A stretch of DNA of 64,000 nucleotides, from contig CM055111.1 in assembly GCA_029204225.1 (NCBI GenBank), positions 22,277,355-22,341,354 on the forward strand. The letters are read 5' to 3'. Made by a program: the position numbers and the translations under genes. How positions within the stretch are numbered: position 1 is the first letter of the stretch; the number at the start of each line of letters is the position of its first letter. Below, one piece after another: positions 47,901 through 56,900 of the stretch. The notes below the pieces were generated by a model that searched no databases, had not been told where the DNA came from, and saw nothing but the letters and a program-made list of their open reading frames with translations. Source of the stretch: Diphasiastrum complanatum. Lineage: Eukaryota > Streptophyta > Lycopodiopsida > Lycopodiales > Lycopodiaceae.

Positions 47901-50900
47901 CTAACTTGGCATGCTTATGATTTTGGTGTAAGGTGTGTTCCTGAAGATGAACTATGGCAGCAAGGGCGGCATCAGTGACTCGCACTTTGTGGGTAGTGCC
48001 CTGGAAGGTGATATAGACTTGTCCTCATCCCAAGTACTGGCCATGGTGATAAATTCCATATTGATTTTATTAGAAAAGGCACACTCATGGATCCCCATTG
48101 CTATGAGCAAGGGCTCAGCAAGGTTCATTCATTCAGCCACCTTGCTTGTGCTAGGAAGCGACATGATGTCCGTTGTAGTTGGAACATCACGTTTAACAAC
48201 AAACCGTGCTAAAATATTGGTATCGCTAGAAGACATGATGGCAAAAGGTAGAAACTGAAAGTAAAAAAGATTGGAGAGTGTATCAGACGGATGTATGGAA
48301 GTTTTGGGAAAGTTCGGTTTCCCAAAGTGGTAGGCTTTTGAACTCTCGCTCGACTTCAAAACAGGTACTCATTCTGCAAGATAACCTTCGCCCAACTCAA
48401 TATAGGTAAATTTGAGCTGGAAACTCGGCGAAGGTTCCTAAGATGGTATGTTCAAGATCTGACTCAAAAAGGTATTTTTAAGTCATTTTCCAACAAAACT
48501 TTATTCTTGAAAATACTTTCCTTCCTCGTTTCCTGATGTGATGACTTTTTTTTGACTTTTGTTCATTATTCTTTTTTTTTTTTTCATACTGTCTTTTCCA
48601 AAAAAAAAGAATTAATAAGTAGTAAAAAACAACAAAATTTGTAAAACAACAAAAGTAAAATTTGATAAGATCTTGGATCATGCTGGTTGAACTGGCTGCC
48701 AAAACTTGCGTAGTCGGCTGCCATTCACTGAGGTCTCAAATCGTCTTTCATCCAAGTGTTCCTGTGTTCCACGATCACGTACGATGTCACAAGCCAGTCT
48801 CTCCAAGCTTGTGAATCCTAGAAGCCGTTGTGTAGAATGAACCTCCCAACCATAGGCACCCCCTCCTTGAGTCCTTCTACCTGCTATTCCCGTCAACTGG
48901 CACATGGCATCCACCTGTGGGTGATCAGTCCACTTGGCATGCATGACCCCTGTGACCTGTGAATACTGAGTGACTCATAGGGTACCACCCCCGTGCCACC
49001 GCCAAAGACCTGTGACCCTCTTGGTCACCCAACTACTTGCCAGCTAGCATCTCGTCATTGACGGCTAGGGTCCCGACGGTCAAGACACACCGCATCTCTG
49101 ACAACTTGTCAGGCGGCCACACCGGGTCACTGCTCATGACGCACCGGTCCCAACTTGGGACAGATGTCCTCCTCGGTCACCGGCCCTTGCCAATACTTGG
49201 CCTCAGGCCCCTTTGGTGACCGGCCGTGCCAAGGTCATGATAGAGTCGTAACTGGACTCTAACAATCCTTCCCTCCTCTGGCAAGTCATCGGTCCTCGAT
49301 GACAAACTCTGGGTAAGACGTCTGCAACGCCTATCGCATCTCCCAGGTAGCATCTGACAACGGCTGCCCTTTCCAGGTTACTAGATACTCTTGAAGGAGA
49401 CGATTCCGCAATCGTCGCTCCCTTCGATCTAGGATTCTTTCTGGCCCATAACCTGTGATGTCTTTCTCCTCAAGAGACACTAGACCTTCCACCAGGCTAT
49501 CGCCATCGTGCAAACATCTCTTCAGTGGCTAACATGGAATACTGGATGCACCTTGCATCCCACAGGTAGCTGTAGCTTATAAGCTACTTGGCTCACCTTC
49601 TTAATTATCAACCATGGTCCACAATACCTAGGAGATAACTTGGTGCACTTTCCTGTGCGTAGCACCTTCGACTTCGAAGGGACTAGTAAATACACCCAAT
49701 CTCCATTCTCAAATTCCCGATAGGTACGGTTCTCACGAGCATAACTCTCTGCCCTGGCTATAGCTTTGGACAAGTTATCTCGTGCCAACTCTAGCTTCTG
49801 TTGCATCTGAGCCAAAACTCTACAACACTAGGTACCCTATGCAAATCCCTATGATTGCGGGACTCAGTGGCGTGATACCATAATTGAGCTCAAATGGACT
49901 CAATCCAGTGGACGCATGTCTCTTATCATTGTACGCGAACTCCAATAACGGTAAATGCTTTATCCAGTCTGTTTGCGTACTACTCACATATGCCCTAAGC
50001 ATATCTTCCAAGATCTGATTCACTCGGTCTGTCTGACCATCCATCTGAGGATGCTCAGAGCTACTCATCCGCAACTGTGTTCCCAGCTTGGCGAACACCT
50101 CAATCCAGAAATTTCCCGTAAACTTGGGATCCCTGTCAGAAACTATGGACTTCAGAAGACCATGTAACCTGACAATATTCTGAATAAACAACTCAGCCAC
50201 TTGCGGAGGTGTGACCTTCTTGGTCGTTGCGATGAAATGAGCCATCTTGGAAAACCTGTCTACCACTACCATAACGGAATTTAATCCATTCTGGGTCTTG
50301 GGTAGCCCAAGAGATGCTTTCCCACCTTTCTGTAGGTATCTCAAGTGGATGTAGCAAGCCCGGAGGACTTACTCTCTCGGCCTTGTTCACCTGACAAGCC
50401 GTGCAACGTTGGACGCACTCTCTTACATCCCGCTGCAATCGTGGCCAGAAATAATGCCTTCTCAAAAGCTCACTGGTCTTATCAATACCAGGGTGCCCTG
50501 CGCAGGGACTATCATGGCATTCATGAACTATCTTACGATGAAGATCCTTGGCAAGATAATGTTGTTTACCTCTTTGAACAACAACTCGAAAATCAAATTC
50601 GGTCAATAGTAGTAGCCATCTTGCAATACGTCCCGTGTTACATGTCTTGTTTACTAAATAAAGCAATGGCTGATGGTCGGTATAAAACGCAAAATGCGTC
50701 GCCATTAGATAATGTCGAAGTTTCTTCACGGAAAAAACCATGGCTAACGCTTCTCATTCTATTGTAGAGTAATTCTTCTCAGGATCTGTAAGCTGTCGAC
50801 TAGCAAATATGATAGGATAGTCTTTCTTATATTCTCTTGGCTGTGTCAAAACTAATCCAATAGCATATTTGATGCATCAATATGAACATGAAATTCGATT

Positions 50901-53900
50901 GTCCAATTTGGAGCTCGTAGAATCAGTGCAGAAGTTAAAGCTTTCTTCAATTTCTCAAATGCTTCCAACGCCTCAACCGTCCAAATAGGTATCAATGGTC
51001 AACTTATATATAGGTCTTGCTAAGTCCGCAAAGAATAAAATGAATATCTGATAGTAGTTTGCAAGTGGAAAAAGCAAAGAGTCAAGGAGGATACAAACAA
51101 GGGCAATGGCTTCAAGTCTACACTCGAATGAGACAACAATTGTAGCTATTGTGCTATGTTTGGTCACTTTGCTTTTGAGTGCAGGAAGAAAAAGTTTGCT
51201 CAGGAGAAGAAGAAACAATTTGGTACCTAGATTTAGGAGAAGAGTAAGGATCGTGTTGTGAACTATTTTTTGCATCAACTTCAGCAGGAGCTAAAAATGG
51301 CTGGTACATAGATTCAGGGGCGACACAACACATGAGACCACATCATGATTGATTCACTCAGTTTGAAGAAAGAAAGCAATGATGATTCTCATGTCAAGTT
51401 ATGCGACAACAACTCGAAGACATTAAGGGTAAAGGATGAGACTGTTAGAAGTAATAAATGATAATGATAGTTTCTCATAGGTTCCTTTGACCCAAAAGGT
51501 CGAGACTTGTGTAACCATGGGTTAGGTTTATTATTTAGACCATGTTAAGTCAGTTTTAGTTGAGTTGGACCCAATTTTGGTCCAGTAGTAATTCGTGGGT
51601 CCAAGTAAAGTCTAATTATGTTAAGGGACCCTATCTTGACTTTTGGGGGTGCCCTATAATTAGTAGTGGGTCTTGGAAGGTTCTAGAACTTAGAGTTTGG
51701 AAGAGTCTAGGCCCTTGGAAGGCCTATTTATATGTACTCTTTGTTCATTTGTAATTCATTCCCTTTCAAGCATTGCTACTACTTTCTCTCTCCTTGAGGG
51801 CGCCTAACCCTCTCCCTCTTCTTCTTCCTCCTCTTTTCTTCTTCTTGTATATGGAGATTGAATGTTAGAAGGATCTTGGCACTTTGATTTCCTACATGGT
51901 ATCAGAGCCATGGATCTTCTATGCTTGATTTAGGGCGCCCTACCAAAAGAGATCGTCTTCATTTAGGGATCACAAAAATTCAGCACCTTTGCTGATTTTT
52001 TGGAGTGAAGATCCGTTTTTTGACTCTTTTCCGTTTTGCAAGTGCCCCACACATCAAAGAAGATAACAGGATTTTGGGCGCCCAAAAATCAGGTGGTTGT
52101 TTGCTGATTTTTCAGGTTGCAGGAAGGTGCCATTAATTATCTTCTTCGGGGCTTCTTTTAGGTCGCCACATCCGTGTAGGTTTATCCTACTTCCGTTGGT
52201 CCGCTGTTGCCCTATTTTTCATATTTGCTCCTTTGCAGGAGGGCGCCCATCTACAAGCAATTTCTATTCTTCTGATTTGGGTGAAAAATCAGCACCTTTG
52301 CTAATTTTACAAAGTGAAGATCCGCTTCTTTTTACTTGTTTCCAGGTGTGGAAGAAGGCGCTAATTTTTTTGTGATGATCCGATCACATTCCGAGGCTGA
52401 AAATTGGACAGCATATTACCATTTGTAGGGTGTTGCAACAGCCCTATCCGTGTGTGCATTGTTCACACTTTTTGGCAAGAAAGAAGGGTTCCAAAAAAAG
52501 CTTTGTTGGAGGCTAACCTGATTCTTTGCTTGCAGGTTTTTGAGTTTGTAATGCAATTTCAGGCTGAAATTTTCAGCACACAAGGCTTGTAGGAGGGTGA
52601 GTTTCTACATCCATTTAATGTGTGGTTTGGACACATTTCGGTGCTGCATTGTCAGATTTGATACTTGCTGGTTTTTGTGTCTTTTAGGGCACATTTAGGG
52701 TTTGAAAAAGTTTATCTTCTTGGCTGTTTCTTATGGCAAGAGATTTGGGAGCAATTCGTACTTAGAATGCAACATTTATGAGTTAAAGGTTTTAGAAGGC
52801 ATTATTTTTTAAAATCAAATATCTATTAAGATATGTTGGATGGCACCAACTATTCTTCATGGAGTTGCAAGCTGAGATTTTGCATCGACGTGATGATCAA
52901 GATTTTATTGGTAACAAGATCTATCTTATATCATTTGAGATTTTGCAAGACCTCTAAAAGTGCTTGGGAAACACTTTTAAAGATGTACCGAATAAAGGAT
53001 TCATCATCATGCCTTCTCCTCTCTAGTTCATCCTCTTTGAAGGTAGAAGGGCAAAGTCATGCAAAGTTTGATCATTGTCTTTCTACAAGTACAAGTTTGC
53101 ATCGGAATGTTGGTATGGTAAAGCATTCTTCTTCTCTTGAGCCATTTGTTGCAAATGATGGATGCATTAGTGAAGAACTTTATGAGCAAGCTTCTCAAGC
53201 TAATGTTTTGGAAAAGGCTGAAACCAAGCATTCTTTGAAGCCATTTTGTGCTAATGGAGGAGGGGAAAAAATCATGTCAATTAGTACATTGGTTCAAAGT
53301 GGTGTGTTGCTAGATTATTTGGGTGTTCAAAGTGGCAAGCTGTTCGTTTTTTTCTTGAAGATGGTGGACACCAGATTTAGCCATAGTTTATTGATCATTT
53401 TCAGCCTATGTTACATCGTGAGCATCCTATTATGCATCGGGAACGGCCTGCGGAAGGTTTTTGGACAGCAAGGTTCACATTTGGAACACTTTGGACAACA
53501 AAGTGTTGGTGATTTTGTGGCTGTTGGACAGCCTGCTACAGTCTCTTGTTGGTTGTCCGAGTCTTTGCGGGATAGCAAAGCATCTTTTTACCTTGGAGGA
53601 AACACACATGCCTCACCAAAATCAGTACCTTATGCTGATTTTCATGTTTTGATGCTTACTTCTTACGATGACGGTGTTGTCTTACCTAGTGTTGGTGAGC
53701 AGATCATTGATAGTAAGATTCGGGAGGATGTGATGGTAAAAGAGTATCATACTCTTCTTTATGTTTCTTGTGGTAAGAAGACTTATGGAATCATGTGGGA
53801 ACCATTGATGGATTGCAAATCCATATTTCAGCTTGTGGCTGGATTTTTGGTTACCTACTTTGGATGGAGCATGCTTGTCTTCACTTTTTGACTTGATGCT

Positions 53901-56900
53901 ACCGCACTTCGTATTCTACATCTCTTCTACATCGGGCATGATTGGGGCTGAGATTTCGGCTACTTCGACTACTTCAAGCTGAATTTTTTTTTTGGCGGCA
54001 TTAAGCTTGGACAACAAGCTACATCTTTTCTTTTTCAGCTACATGGAGGTTTGGGCAGCATGCAACACTTTGCATTTTTGTTGCAATTTTTCATACTTCA
54101 TGTCATGTTATGTTTTTTACATTATCATTTAAGGAGGGTGTTAGAAGTAATAAATGATAATGATAGTTTCTCATAGGTTCCTTTGACCCAAAAGGTCGAG
54201 ACTTGTGTAACCATGGGTTAGGTTTATTATTTAGACCATGTTAAGTCAGTTTTAGTTGAGTTGGACCCAATTTTGGTCCAGTAGTAATTTGTGGGTCCAA
54301 GTAAAGTCTAATTATGCTAAGGGACCCTATCTTGACTTTTGGGAGTGCCCTATAATTAGTAGTGGGTCTTGGAAGGTTCTAGAACTTAGAGTTTGGAAGA
54401 GTCTAGGCCCTTGGAAGGCCTATTTATATGTACTCTTTGTTCATTTGTAATTCATTCCCTTTCAAGCATTGCTACTACTTTCTCTCTCCTTGAGGGCGCC
54501 TAACCCTCTCCCTCTTCTTCTTCTTCCTCTTTTTCTTCTTGTATATGGAGATTGAATGTTAGAAGGATCTTGGCACTTTGATTTCCTACAGAGACCACCT
54601 CAAAGTCTAACTATAGAATAGGATATATCTTTTAGCATCCATGGAGACCAAACCGGCCTTTGGGACTAAATGTACATTATTAAATGTCATTGTCTGTAGG
54701 TATTGCTCAAAATTGACTTACGACTTAACTTCTTTTTAGTGGGAAACTACCAAGCATATGAAAATTTCCATGAGCATAAAAAAGAGTAAGCCTTCTAAGA
54801 AAAAATTTGTGTCTGTCACATGAAGATGCTGTAAAGTAGTGCACTTCAAAAGAAAATGAGACTCTGTCTCCACCACATGCATATTGCAAATCAAGCAAAT
54901 TCGGTTTTCACCTAGCAATCTTGGGTTGCTCCATTTGCCTGTTTCTAATATGGGTTCATGAAAATCAACTCGTAGGCGGGGCTTGTCTGCTCATAGAAAT
55001 ATCTAGGAAAAGAAGCCGCTGAATAGCAGTATCAATGAGTGGCCTGTTCCCACCAACCCATTAGCAATACTTAAGTATGCTACCCGTCAGCTTAACTGAG
55101 ATAATTGAGGCCCCACCAGCTGTTAGATTTAGCTGTTGCTGGCTAGCCAACCATCATCAAATAATGGGTGCAGTGCAATAGCAGTGCTAAGATAGTGAGA
55201 CCTCAGGAGGTCACTTAGCTAACGGTTGGCTGCAGGAGTGCACATTTTAACGATTTGCAGAATAGAGAATGATGGTGCTATTATGGAAAGCAGCACAGCT
55301 ATGAATGCAGCAGCAGGGCATAATGGTGAAACGTTGGTGGGGCCCAATGCATACTTAGCCATGACCTATTAGGGGCAACTAGTTGCTTGTATTCGTCTTG
55401 AGCCGGGGCTTGTACCAACAATTTGTTGAGCCTTTTTCCGAAATCGTTTAGAAATTCCATCAAACCATAGAATCTGTGGAATACTCCCTCGTTTGCAAGG
55501 ATTGTGGTGCAAAAAAGTAAAGTGTTTAGCAGCACTAGCAAGAATAGCACTAGAAAATTCTCATATTTGTTGGCAGCAAACCAGAAGTATCATGCAAAAG
55601 TGTTTTTTAAAGTGAGCTCATTATTGGCATTGTTCTGTATATCTGATGTAACTTTGGTACCATGAGGAGATGGCGTGGGCAAGATCTGATGAGTAAACTT
55701 GAAGTCCATCCTCAATGGATGATGATCAGATTAAGGAAGTAAAGACCCAACTTCAAAATTAGTGATAGTACGTGTGGTCATTGAAGAAACCAACAAATAA
55801 TTGGCCACACTATCACTATAGGGGAAGAACATGTGAAGAGGCCATTGTTGCGTGCCATTGGCAAATAACAAGCCCACATGTAGTGGCCAATGTTAACAAC
55901 CTTTGCCCAAAATGAGTTTGAGCATGTGGACCATCCATGGATCTGGCAATCCCCAAGTAAGAGGCAAGAGGCATTATCTCCTCCAATAAAATAGGATCAG
56001 CTGCTTCTTTGTACATCACAACTTGTGTATTTGCAGCATTGAAGTCACCAAAAAGAAGAATAACATGTTCACTTGCAAACTAAACTATATCTTGAGATAA
56101 AGATGCAAAGGGATCTAACCGTTCAAGCTCGGCATATAAACACAAACAGAAAAAAATATCACTTGTGTCACATCCTATAGCTTGAATCAGATGTATTGAT
56201 GATGTGAATCATGTCGAACCAGTGTAGCTAGATGCTAAATAGTATGCCGCATGTAACATGCAACTTCTCCATAGCCACAATTATGATTCCCCTTCACATT
56301 CCATGCTGAATGAAGAGAATACTTGTGCGGTAATGTGTAGACCTCACTCTCCCACATCTCTGCCAACAACGTCAATACCCTTTGCCACCTCAGCAAGGGC
56401 AACTCCTTTATTCCAAGGAAGCCATTACAATTCCAGAACAAAAAGTGTAAGTTATCTTGCTCCTTTTTCATCCCATCGGCCGCATCACCCTATTTAGTAT
56501 TTTGACCATGCCCATATTGCCATACCACAACAAACTGTTACCCACGTGCCTAGTGGATGCCAGTGTTTGACAATTTCTAGCTCTCTCCTGAACTGAATTT
56601 GTTGTATATGATTGACTCCTCTGCATAAACACGAGTACCTCACAACTTGCCACGATTGTGTAGAACAAATTTACGTATTTTTGGAGTGGCTAACGTCATC
56701 AAAAGGACACGAGGATGAGTGCCAACATCCTTACCAAGCTGCAACAAATCTTTATTGTCATCTACAGATGAGTCCATCTTTGCAACGACAAAGTCATGGA
56801 TGGACCGTCTCCAGGGAGCTCTTGAAAATGACATTACAATCTGTGTTGCAATCTCTTGCTTCTCCTGAAACAACGAAGAAATTTTTTCATGCAAAGAGCA

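Larger units (their letters stand above)
44798..48762 (-). mobile_element. Second copy of the extra-ORF gypsy element (3' half)
   Basis: On the - strand it contains the pol C-terminus, spacer, extra ORF, polypurine tract and LTR start, the same order as at 556-4381. It is diverged from the array at the nucleotide level. It is cut at about 48762 by the LTR of the mosaic gypsy element. The LTR starts at 45310 (TGTTAAAGGC); its far end is uncertain and is placed at about 44798. Confidence 0.75.
48763..51058 (-). mobile_element. Mosaic Ty3/gypsy element with chromodomain integrase
   Basis: On the - strand: RT end (YYQIFILFFADLARPIYKLT), RNase H (WTVEALEAFEKLKKALTSAL, TIEFHVHIDASN, KKLRHYLMATHFAFYTDHQP), integrase zinc domain, integrase core, C-terminal domain, chromodomain, polypurine tract and LTR (49265-48763). 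RT/RNase H resembles gypsy element 2, whereas integrase and chromodomain are chromovirus-like. The element is truncated at about 51058. Confidence 0.75.
51443..54590 (+). mobile_element. Copia element 9, short non-autonomous, perfect target duplication
   Basis: LTRs at 51443-51897 and 54139-54590 flank an internal region with primer site, a long leader, one 352-codon chimeric frame and a polypurine tract. GAGAC immediately precedes the 5' LTR and immediately follows the 3' LTR, a perfect 5-bp target duplication. Near-identical LTRs suggest a rather young insertion. It has no protease, integrase, RT or RNase H and must have moved with help from another element. Confidence 0.92.
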
